Source: an uncultured Kiloniellales bacterium (GTDB lineage: Bacteria; Pseudomonadota; Alphaproteobacteria; Kiloniellales; JAKSDN01). From it: a DNA stretch of 9,595 nucleotides. A program made the position numbers and the translations under genes. This document shows positions 1 to 5,274 of the stretch, piece by piece (within the stretch, counting starts at the first letter, position 1; each line of letters begins with the position of its first letter). The stretch covers positions 1 to 9,595 of the forward strand of contig CAMYMY010000107.1 of the NCBI GenBank assembly GCA_947259625.1, given 5' to 3'. The notes under the pieces were generated by a model. The model searched no databases and had not been told where the DNA came from. It saw nothing but the letters and a program-made list of their open reading frames with translations.

Positions 1-898
1 CGTGCTCGCATTTCTGGGGACGGCAGTTCCGCCAGCGCTCAAGGTATTCCTGCTCACGCTTGCGATTCTCGACGACCTCGGCGCGGTGGTGATCATCGCG
101 CTGTTCTACACCGACAAGCTCGCGCCCGGGGCCCTCGGTATCGCGCTGGTCTTCGCGGTGGTGCTCTTCGTGCTCAATCGATCCGGCGTCAGCAGCCGGG
201 TGCCCTACGCACTGGCCGCTCTGGGAATGTGGGCGTCGGTGCTCGAATCGGGGGTTCACGCGACACTCGCGGGTGTCGCCATCGCGCTCTTCGTGCCCCT
301 GCGCACACGAGCGGCCGGTGCGCCGTGCACGCTGGATAGCTTCGAACACGATCTGAAGCCCTGGGTGGCGTTCTTCGTCGTGCCGGTATTCGCGCTCGCG
401 AACACCGGAGTGTCGCTCGAGGGCGCGGGGATCGTGCGGCTCGCGGAGCCGGTCGCGCTCGGGATCGTGCTCGGGCTCGCGGTTGGCAAGCCCCTCGGGG
501 TCATGAGCTTCGCTTGGGTTGCGCTAAAGCTCGGGGTCGCGCGCCTGCCCGAGGGCGTGGACCTGCGCCAGATCCTTGGAGTGGCCTGGTTGTGCGGCAT
601 CGGTTTCACCATGAGCCTGTTCATCGGCTCGCTCGCCTTCGAGCACACCGACCAGACATATGCGACGGACGTGCGAGTCGGAATCCTTGTCGGCAGCCTG
701 GCCTCTGCGTTGGCCGGCTATCTCGTGCTGCGCCGAGCCCTGGCCGGCAAGCGCGGTGCCGAGGTCGAAGCCGATCAGGGCGTAGCGGAAGCGCGCCGCG
801 TTGCGGCTGCGCCCGGTGTAGAGCAGCTCGATGTTCTTCCTGACGCCCGCCTTGTCCATGCCGCCCCCCGTCGCTCCGGCCCGCGTTCCCGCTTATAG
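1..898 (+). CDS. nhaA: Na+/H+ antiporter NhaA, 5'-truncated by window edge, with foreign C-terminal tail
   Basis: Inner-membrane antiporter that exchanges cytoplasmic Na+ (or Li+) for external protons. The frame is open from the window edge, so the GTG at position 2 is an internal Val codon. Roughly the first 140 residues of the family are missing. Seen in the 298 visible residues: the LDDLGA ion-binding pair at Asp24-Asp25 (Asp163/Asp164 of E. coli NhaA), VGKPLG with Lys163 (Lys300 equivalent), and the signature GIGFTMSLFIGSLAF at 199-213, all among hydrophobic helices. Homology should end at about residue 250 (AGYLVLRRALAGK), where E. coli NhaA also ends. Residues 251-298 are hydrophilic and are read from the antisense of a minus-strand channel fragment, up to a TAG at 896-898. 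The core identification is firm. The tail looks acquired and its effect is unknown. Confidence 0.95.
   Translation, partial: VLAFLGTAVPPALKVFLLTLAILDDLGAVVIIALFYTDKLAPGALGIALVFAVVLFVLNRSGVSSRVPYALAALGMWASVLESGVHATLAGVAIALFVPLRTRAAGAPCTLDSFEHDLKPWVAFFVVPVFALANTGVSLEGAGIVRLAEPVALGIVLGLAVGKPLGVMSFAWVALKLGVARLPEGVDLRQILGVAWLCGIGFTMSLFIGSLAFEHTDQTYATDVRVGILVGSLASALAGYLVLRRALAGKRGAEVEADQGVAEARRVAAAPGVEQLDVLPDARLVHAAPRRSGPRSRL
761..859 (-). pseudogene. N-terminal remnant of an ion-transporter (voltage-gated-channel-like) gene
   Basis: A minus-strand frame starts with ATG at 859, behind a GGGGG-type ribosome site a few bases upstream. It encodes about 33 residues that contain ELLYTGRSRNAARFRYALIG followed by FDL. 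From memory this resembles the cytoplasmic N-terminus and the beginning of the first membrane helix of proteobacterial ion transporters of the 6-TM channel class. Beyond about residue 33 the frame stays open to 524, but its translation is only the antisense of nhaA and is polar, with no helices. The gene therefore looks cut at about 752-761, exactly where NhaA homology ends. Recognition rests on a short motif, so the family assignment is moderate. That the fragment is non-functional is inferred. Confidence 0.55.
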
Positions 899-900
899 CA
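892..900 (-). promoter_or_regulatory. Extended -10 promoter element of the channel remnant, antisense to the nhaA 3' end
   Basis: Reading leftward, the sequence is TGC followed by TATAAG, a good extended -10 box (TGn plus a five-of-six match to TATAAT). It lies about 33 bases upstream of the ATG at 859, with a GGGGG ribosome site between. The hexamer 17 bases further upstream (GGTCAA) is a poor -35, as is common with extended -10 promoters. The stop codon of the extended nhaA frame (896-898) lies inside this box. If active, it would now transcribe antisense into nhaA. Activity is inferred only from the motif. Confidence 0.4.
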
Positions 901-968
901 GAGATCCCGCGTCTTGACCCCTGCGACGGCGGCGAACTGGGACCGCGGCGACCGTTTACCTCTCTCGC

Positions 969-1012
969 CATCGGACATTTCCGGCCGAGAGAGATCGATA
1001 CATCGTGGCCGG
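969..1012. repeat. 44-bp imperfect direct repeat, copy 1
   Basis: Aligns without gaps to 1472-1515, with 34 of 44 positions identical by hand count. Shared blocks are catcgg, ccggccga, agagatcgatac and a terminal ccgg. It lies 7 bp beyond the stop of the small Cys-rich protein (1364-1020), on its 3' side. An 8-bp inverted pair (960-967 with 986-993, ctctctcg/cgagagag) overlaps this copy only. Nothing else is recognisable in the 899-1019 gap apart from the promoter-like box at 892-900. Confidence 0.6.
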
Positions 1013-1019
1013 AATTCCA

Positions 1020-1364
1020 TCACCAAAGAACCTGGGCGCCTATGGCGGCAAGAGAGAGAACCAGTGCCAGCACCGAGACGATGGTGGTCAGGTTTCTGTG
1101 GAACCGGAAACCTCGCTGATCGAACACCCCCTTGCGCCAGGTCACCAGCGCCACGGGATCGACACCCTCGCTTCGCCACATGAAGTGGTCGCCGTCGTCG
1201 ATGCATTTCAGACGAAGCGACGAGCTCTTTTCGCCGATGTCCTCTTCCCGGATTCGCGCGTCGAACCAGATGCAGTGTCCGCCCCGGCTGGTACCCCTTA
1301 TGGGATCGGCCCTGAGACAGAGGTGACAGAGTTCGCAGGGCGGCTTGGTCGAGGCGGCGGTCAC
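1020..1364 (-). CDS. Small Cys-rich protein with C-terminal membrane segment, unknown function
   Basis: A 114-residue protein that I do not recognise. It starts with GTG at 1364, and GAGGA sits 9 bases upstream at 1378-1374; no other start exists before an upstream in-frame stop. The N-terminal part has closely spaced cysteines (Cys10, Cys13, Cys16, then Cys31 and Cys54), a CxxCxxC pattern that could bind a metal or Fe-S centre. The middle is mixed charged and aromatic (CIWFDARIREEDIGEK, GDHFMWRSEG). Residues about 91-112 form one hydrophobic helix (TTIVSVLALVLSLAAIGAQ), so it is probably tail-anchored with the Cys-rich part facing the cytoplasm. Regular composition and a proper start support a real gene. 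It stands alone between two direct-repeat copies. The metal-binding idea is inference. Confidence 0.65.
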   Translation of the reverse strand: MTAASTKPPCELCHLCLRADPIRGTSRGGHCIWFDARIREEDIGEKSSSLRLKCIDDGDHFMWRSEGVDPVALVTWRKGVFDQRGFRFHRNLTTIVSVLALVLSLAAIGAQVLW

Positions 1365-1471
1365 GCAAGGTCGTCCTCGAGAGTGACGTCGAAAGGGGAT
1401 CCGGTTTGCATTATTGCATTATCGGCTGCCGAGTTTCCAACCGAGATCCAGGGGCGGTGGAGTTGTCGCGT

Positions 1472-1515
1472 CATCGGCAATCGCCGGCCGAAAGAGATCG
1501 ATACGCTGTCCCCGG
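1472..1515. repeat. 44-bp imperfect direct repeat, copy 2
   Basis: Second copy of the element at 969-1012, in the same orientation and 503 bp away. It starts 35 bp beyond the stop of the TauE/SafE gene, again on the 3' side of a minus-strand gene. Together the copies enclose the small Cys-rich gene and its upstream region. The rest of the 1365-1549 gap holds that gene's ribosome site and an AT-rich patch (gcattattgcattatc at 1409-1424) that may belong to its promoter, although no convincing -35/-10 pair could be placed. Confidence 0.6.
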
Positions 1516-1526
1516 CGTTGGACAGC
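1505..1526 (-). terminator. Possible hairpin terminator after the TauE/SafE gene
   Basis: A perfect 7-bp stem (gctgtcc/ggacagc) with an 8-base loop lies 24 bases past the stop of the exporter gene. In the minus-strand direction it is followed by only a short pyrimidine-rich stretch (atctcttt) about 6 bases later, not a clean T run. It could be a weak terminator or simply an RNA 3' hairpin. It overlaps the end of repeat copy 2. Confidence 0.3.
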
Positions 1527-1549
1527 AGCGCAAAACCTCCGCTTCCCCC

Positions 1550-2293
1550 TCACATGAGCGAGCGCACCATGATCCAGCTCCCGAGCGCCAGAAGGGCGAC
1601 GAAGAAGACCGGGCGGAAGCGGCGCTCGGGCAGGCCTCGGCGGAGGCGCTGGCCGAGGGCCATGCCGAGGACGGCGGGGGCGACCGCCGCGCCGGAGACG
1701 AGGCCGAGCTCCGCGCTCAACAGGCCGTGGCCGCCGAGCGCCAGCGCCAGCGCCGCGGTCGAGACCGTGAACAGCAGGCCCATGGCCTGGACCAGCATGT
1801 CGCGCGGCAGCCCGAGGGCCTGCAGATAGAGCACGCCGGGCACCACGAAGGACCCGGTCATCCCGGTCAGCACCCCGTTCACCGTGCCCAACAGCGGGCC
1901 GAGCCAGCGCTCCTGGCCGCGCCGGACCGTGATCTGCGCGCCGCTCAGGCTGGCCAGCGAGTAGACGACGAGCAGCAGGCCGAGCAGCGCCGAGAGCAGC
2001 GCAACGTCGAGCCGGGCGAGCGCGGCGGCGCCGAGCCAGACCGTGACCCCCGCCATGGCGAGGAACGGCCAGAGCCGCCCGACGATCGCCCGCCCGTGGC
2101 CGCCGGCCGCGGCCTGCCAGAGGTTGGTGACGAGCGACGGCGCGAGCAGCAGCGCCATGGCCTGCGGCAGGCCGAGCGCCGCGGTCAGCAGCGCCAGGCC
2201 GATCGTCGGCAGGCCCAGCCCGATGACGCCCTTGACCAGGCCGGCCAGCAGGAAGGTCAGCGCGACGATAGCCAGTGTGGCCGGTTCCTGCAT
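1550..2293 (-). CDS. TauE/SafE-family (formerly DUF81) membrane anion exporter
   Basis: A 247-residue inner-membrane protein with seven or eight hydrophobic helices, the usual size for this family. The two internally related signature segments are visible: GLVKGVIGLGLPTIG (18-32) at the N-terminus, and the stretch 136-157 starting GTVNGVLTGMTGSFVVPG in the second half. Starts with ATG at 2293; GGGAGA lies 11 bases upstream. Known members export sulfite, sulfoacetate or related organosulfur anions, and they often sit beside sulfonate-degradation genes. It is not in one operon with the dehydrogenases at 3289-6579, because a + strand gene intervenes, but the proximity makes sulfite or sulfonate export a reasonable guess. 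Substrate cannot be read from the sequence. Divergent from the Sel1 gene, with 194 bp between them. Confidence 0.85.
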   Translation of the reverse strand: MQEPATLAIVALTFLLAGLVKGVIGLGLPTIGLALLTAALGLPQAMALLLAPSLVTNLWQAAAGGHGRAIVGRLWPFLAMAGVTVWLGAAALARLDVALLSALLGLLLVVYSLASLSGAQITVRRGQERWLGPLLGTVNGVLTGMTGSFVVPGVLYLQALGLPRDMLVQAMGLLFTVSTAALALALGGHGLLSAELGLVSGAAVAPAVLGMALGQRLRRGLPERRFRPVFFVALLALGSWIMVRSLM

Positions 2294-2487
2294 GGTGTTT
2301 TCGGTCTCCCCCGCTCGGCCTTGGGCGTCTCGCCCCCCGCCCGCAGCCTAGCCGCACACGGTCCGCGCGCCTAGTAGGGGTCTCGATGCTTCAAAAGGCG
2401 CGGGGCATCCTCCGCGAGGCCGGGATCCGGTTAACGGGGCGTTCATCCGCGCAGACCTATCGTGCCGCGCAGATCGAGAGTTGCAGC

Positions 2488-3270
2488 ATGAACAAGGCGC
2501 TTGCCGTCATGGCGGTCCTGGGTATCGCGGCCGTCACCGTCTACATCGCGATACCCCCGTTCCTCGAGGTGATGATCGGATGGGACTGCCCGCTGTCGGA
2601 CCCGGACGAGGCCTGCCAGACGCGCATGCGCGCCGTGGGCCACGTGCAGTCCAAAAGGGGGAACCTGGAGCGCGCGAAGTACTGGTATGGCCGCGTCGCC
2701 GAGCAGGGCAACCCGATCGCCATGTTCCATTTGGCCTGGGTCCACGAGGAGCTGGCGCTCGGCGATGGCGAGGCAATGCCCGGGCAAGAGGCCCGCTCGA
2801 ATCTCGAGCTCGCGATGGCTTGGTACCAGAGGTCGGCGGACTACGGATTCGCCCCCAGCATGAACAACATCGGACAGATGTACCAGTCCGGCCGGGCCGG
2901 GCGGCAAGATCATGACACAGCCCTTGGTTGGCATATCGCGGCCGCCCGGGCCGGCAACCCCGTGGGCCGCCTGAACGTCGCCATGACCTATGCGGCCGGA
3001 CACGGCGTTGCGCGCGATCCTCTCGAGGCTGCAGATTGGACGACCTGGACGCCGAACGCCGACCACGCGGCCGATCTCCTGGAGCCCACCCTGGCGCGAA
3101 CCAGGCTGTTCGGATCGCCCCTTCCCGCAGAAGATCGCGAGCGTCTGCGGGCAGGCGCCAAGGCCGGGGCGCCGGTACAGATGACGATAACGATGCGGCC
3201 GCTCGCGGCCGACCCGTCCCTGCCGGCCTTCCAAGAGGCCGCAGACGACCCGCCGAACCGGCGCCCTTGA
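2488..3270 (+). CDS. Membrane-anchored Sel1-like repeat protein
   Basis: A 260-residue protein with an N-terminal hydrophobic anchor or signal (about 5-30, ALAVMAVLGIAAVTVYIAI) followed by Sel1-like (SLR/TPR-type) helical repeats. The repeats cover about 59-91 (GNLERAKYWYGRVAEQGNPI), 104-139 (LELAMAWYQRSADYGFAPSM) and 141-176 (HDTALGWHIAAARAGNPVGR), with a degenerate fourth after 177. The C-terminal 70 residues have no recognised motif and end proline-rich. The ATG at 2488 was chosen because the anchor follows directly and GAGAG lies 7 bases upstream. An in-frame ATG at 2386 would add 34 unconvincing residues. SLR proteins act as scaffolds in the periplasm or at the inner membrane, and the partner here is unknown. 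Cys34 and Cys43 after the anchor could form a disulfide. Stops 18 bp short of the convergent alcohol dehydrogenase. Confidence 0.8.
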   Translation: MNKALAVMAVLGIAAVTVYIAIPPFLEVMIGWDCPLSDPDEACQTRMRAVGHVQSKRGNLERAKYWYGRVAEQGNPIAMFHLAWVHEELALGDGEAMPGQEARSNLELAMAWYQRSADYGFAPSMNNIGQMYQSGRAGRQDHDTALGWHIAAARAGNPVGRLNVAMTYAAGHGVARDPLEAADWTTWTPNADHAADLLEPTLARTRLFGSPLPAEDRERLRAGAKAGAPVQMTITMRPLAADPSLPAFQEAADDPPNRRP

Positions 3271-3288
3271 GGCCCGCGGTCATTGCGC

Positions 3289-4284
3289 CTAGCCCGGCCG
3301 CAGCACCACCTTGGCCGCGCCGAGGCGCCCCTGGTCCAGGTCGTCGAAGGCCCGCGCGCCCTCTTCGAGCGGCCGCTCTTCGACCCAGTCGAGGGGGCCG
3401 AGGGCACCGCCGTGGAGCGCGGCCACCGCGGCCTCGAGGTCGGCGGGGGTGTAGGTGTAGGTGCCGATCAGGGTGATCTCGGAAAGCGTCAGCTTGCGCA
3501 CGTCCATCTCGCCGGCAGCGGACTGAAGGCCGATGTGCATAACCACGCCGCCCGGCTTGACGGCCTTGAGCGCGCTCGCGCGCGTGGCGCCGGCACCGAC
3601 GGCGTCGATCACCAGGTCGAAGGCATCGGCGGTCGGGCCGGGACCTTCGAGGGGGTCGTAGACGCGGCAGACGCCGGTCTGCTCCGCGGTCTTGCGGCGC
3701 AGGGCGTTCGTGTCGCCCAACGCGATATCGCGGCAGCCCCGGGCGTGCAGAAGAAGGGCCGAGAGCAGGCCGATCGAACCGCCGCCCAGGACCAGGGCGC
3801 GCCCCTCGGCGACCGGGCGGTGGAGCGCCCGGCCGGCCAGGGCCACGGCATGCAGCGCGGTGCCCGCCGGCTCGGTCAAGGCCGCGCGGACCGGGTCCAT
3901 GCCCTCGGGCAGGTCGATCAGGTTGCGTTCGGGGATCGCAATCAGCTCCGCGAAGGCGCCCGGGCGGTTCATGCCGATCAGCTTGCGCCCGGCGCAGAGG
4001 TTCTGGCGGCCCTCCAGGCAATTCGCGCAGGCGCCGCAGGTGATCAGCGGGTTGACGACCGCGCGCCGCCCCTCGCCCGCCCCCGCCATCACGCGGCCAC
4101 TCGCCTCGTGGCCCAGGATCAAGGGCGGCACCCGGCGCGGGTCGTGGCCGTGATAGGCATGCATGTCCGAGCCGCAGATGCCGACCGCCTCGACCTTCAG
4201 CACGACCTCGCCCGGACCGGCCGTGGGCGCTGGCTCGTCGCGGTAGGTCACCTCGTCGGGCGCCGTATAGACCAGGGATTTCAT
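3289..4284 (-). CDS. hpsP: Zinc-dependent MDR alcohol dehydrogenase, probable DHPS 2-dehydrogenase HpsP
   Basis: A 331-residue cytoplasmic NAD(P)-dependent oxidoreductase of the sorbitol/threonine dehydrogenase type. Seen: the catalytic zinc site Cys37 (ICGSD), His59-Glu60 (GHEASGRV) and Glu139 (TEP); four structural-zinc cysteines at 83, 86, 89 and 97 (CGACANCLEGRQNLC); the Rossmann loop GGGSIG at 167-172; and Asp191 at the end of the second strand as a likely cofactor selector. Start ATG at 4284, with AAGGAG 12 bases upstream; a longer in-frame start at 4347 adds unlikely residues. The order HisD-type enzyme, SDR, MDR matches hpsN-hpsO-hpsP, in which two 2-dehydrogenases interconvert the enantiomers of 2,3-dihydroxypropane-1-sulfonate. 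Family is certain. The hps role rests on context. A polyol or threonine dehydrogenase is the alternative. The 218 bp before it contain a palindromic repeat. Confidence 0.8.
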   Translation of the reverse strand: MKSLVYTAPDEVTYRDEPAPTAGPGEVVLKVEAVGICGSDMHAYHGHDPRRVPPLILGHEASGRVMAGAGEGRRAVVNPLITCGACANCLEGRQNLCAGRKLIGMNRPGAFAELIAIPERNLIDLPEGMDPVRAALTEPAGTALHAVALAGRALHRPVAEGRALVLGGGSIGLLSALLLHARGCRDIALGDTNALRRKTAEQTGVCRVYDPLEGPGPTADAFDLVIDAVGAGATRASALKAVKPGGVVMHIGLQSAAGEMDVRKLTLSEITLIGTYTYTPADLEAAVAALHGGALGPLDWVEERPLEEGARAFDDLDQGRLGAAKVVLRPG

Positions 4285-4361
4285 GCCGCTGCGTATCTCC
4301 TTTGGCCTGACCCGGAAAGAGCGAAAGCCAATCGTTGCCTTACCCATATCTCGCTACGAAT

Positions 4362-4447
4362 TGTCATGGCCGGACGTGATCCGGCCATCCAGGTGTTGCC
4401 GGCCGCAGATGCTGCCCTGGATCGCCGGGTCAAGCCCGGCGATGACA
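4362..4447. repeat. Alphaproteobacterial intergenic palindromic repeat
   Basis: Two 31-base arms (4362-4392 and 4417-4447) form an imperfect inverted repeat around a 24-base loop. The left arm runs tgtcatggccgg to ccggccatccag. The right arm contains gccgggtcaagcccggc and ends gatgaca. In one minus-strand frame it translates with SSPGLTRRSR and MAGSRPAMT, the telltale reading of a very common intergenic element in Rhizobiales and Rhodospirillales genomes (recognised from memory). It lies in the 218-bp gap between the SDR and MDR genes, which are otherwise co-oriented. A transcript through it would fold into a long hairpin that could attenuate or process the message. It is not a gene, although it creates a small open frame. 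Confidence 0.8.
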
Positions 4448-4502
4448 CGAGGGGCTGGCCGGACTCTCTGTAGCGCGAGGCCATATTGGGTCGGAGTCCC
4501 CC

Positions 4503-5264
4503 TCATTTCGCCGTGAAGCCGCCGTCGACGTAGACGACCTGGCCGGTCAGGTAGTCGGAGGCGGGCGCCGCCAGGAAGATCGCCGTGCCGTGGAGGTCCT
4601 CGAGGCGGCCGTTGCGGCCGATCGCGGTCTGGCGAGCGAAGTGCTCGGCGCGTTCCTGATCCGCGAAGACCGCCGCGGTCAGGTCGGTCGGGAAGAAGCC
4701 CGGCGCGATCGCGTTGCACGTGATGCCGTCGGCCGACCAGGCTTCCGCCATGGCCCGGGTGAGCTGCGCCACGCCGCCTTTGGACGCGCCATAGGCGACG
4801 CCGCGCGGGAAGGCCCGGGCCGACTGCAAGGACGCGATGTTGATGATCCGACCCCAACCCTTGGCGCGCATCGCGGGGACCAGGGCGCGGGCCAGGAAGA
4901 AGGGGGCGGAGAGATTTATCGCGAGCGTCTCGTTCCAGCTCTCGGGCGTCACCTCCTCCGCCGTCTCGCGCAGGTTGACGCCGGCCGCGGTGACCAGGAT
5001 GTCGGGTGGGCCGAAGGGTACGGCGGCCTGCTCGGCCAGAACCGGGATCCCGTCGAGACGCGTCAAGTCGCCCACCACCACGGCGGCTGTTCCGCCACCT
5101 TCGGCAAGGAGAGCGACCGTCTCCGTCAGGGGGTCGGGCCGCCGGCCCAGGACGACGACGTCGGCGCCAGCGCCGGCCAGCGCCTGGGCGATCGCCCGGC
5201 CGATGCCCGAGCCGCCGCCGGTCACCAGGGCGGCGCGCCCGCTCAGGTCGAACAGGTCCTGCAC
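4503..5264 (-). CDS. hpsO: Short-chain dehydrogenase/reductase, probable DHPS 2-dehydrogenase HpsO
   Basis: A 253-residue classical SDR, cytoplasmic and NAD(P)-dependent. Seen: the cofactor motif TGGGSGIG (15-22), Asp66 in GDLT, TAAG (92-95) in place of the usual NNAG, and the catalytic tetrad Asn117, Ser145, Tyr158 and Lys162 (YGASK). The tail TGQVVYVDGG (240-249) is typical. Arg41-Arg42 after the second strand may favour NADP, which is only a hint. GTG start at 5264, 10 bp after the stop of the upstream gene, so the two are almost certainly cotranscribed. By sequence alone it resembles gluconate 5-dehydrogenase or 3-oxoacyl-ACP reductase relatives. The place next to a sulfopropanediol-dehydrogenase-like gene points to HpsO, which oxidises the C2 hydroxyl of 2,3-dihydroxypropane-1-sulfonate. 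Family is certain; substrate is context-based. Confidence 0.8.
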   Translation of the reverse strand: MQDLFDLSGRAALVTGGGSGIGRAIAQALAGAGADVVVLGRRPDPLTETVALLAEGGGTAAVVVGDLTRLDGIPVLAEQAAVPFGPPDILVTAAGVNLRETAEEVTPESWNETLAINLSAPFFLARALVPAMRAKGWGRIINIASLQSARAFPRGVAYGASKGGVAQLTRAMAEAWSADGITCNAIAPGFFPTDLTAAVFADQERAEHFARQTAIGRNGRLEDLHGTAIFLAAPASDYLTGQVVYVDGGFTAK

Positions 5265-5274
5265 CGCCCCGCCC

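Noticed and set aside
960..993. Inverted repeat ctctctcg/cgagagag as a terminator for nhaA
   Set aside because: 8-bp stem with an 18-base loop and no T run, 62 bases after the stop; too weak to call.
1406..2374. 322-codon + strand frame rich in Gln/Arg/Ala opposite the TauE/SafE gene
   Set aside because: Antisense shadow; the minus-strand frame has the membrane helices and family motifs.
2294..2487. Promoters or an operator between the divergent exporter and Sel1 genes
   Set aside because: Only poor hexamer matches with wrong spacing were found; no small gene or repeat was seen there.
2534..4021. 495-codon open frame on the minus strand spanning the Sel1 gene and part of hpsP
   Set aside because: Arg/Pro/Gly-rich composition with no motifs; it is the high-GC shadow of two genes with clear domain content.
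4281..4484. 67-codon minus-strand frame in the gap before hpsP
   Set aside because: Its translation (SSPGLTRRSR, MAGSRPAMT) is the well-known spurious reading of the palindromic repeat, not a protein.
4448..4502. Hairpin after hpsO (ggactc/gagtcc, far apart) as a terminator
   Set aside because: Six-bp stem with a 27-base loop and no T run; chance pairing likely.
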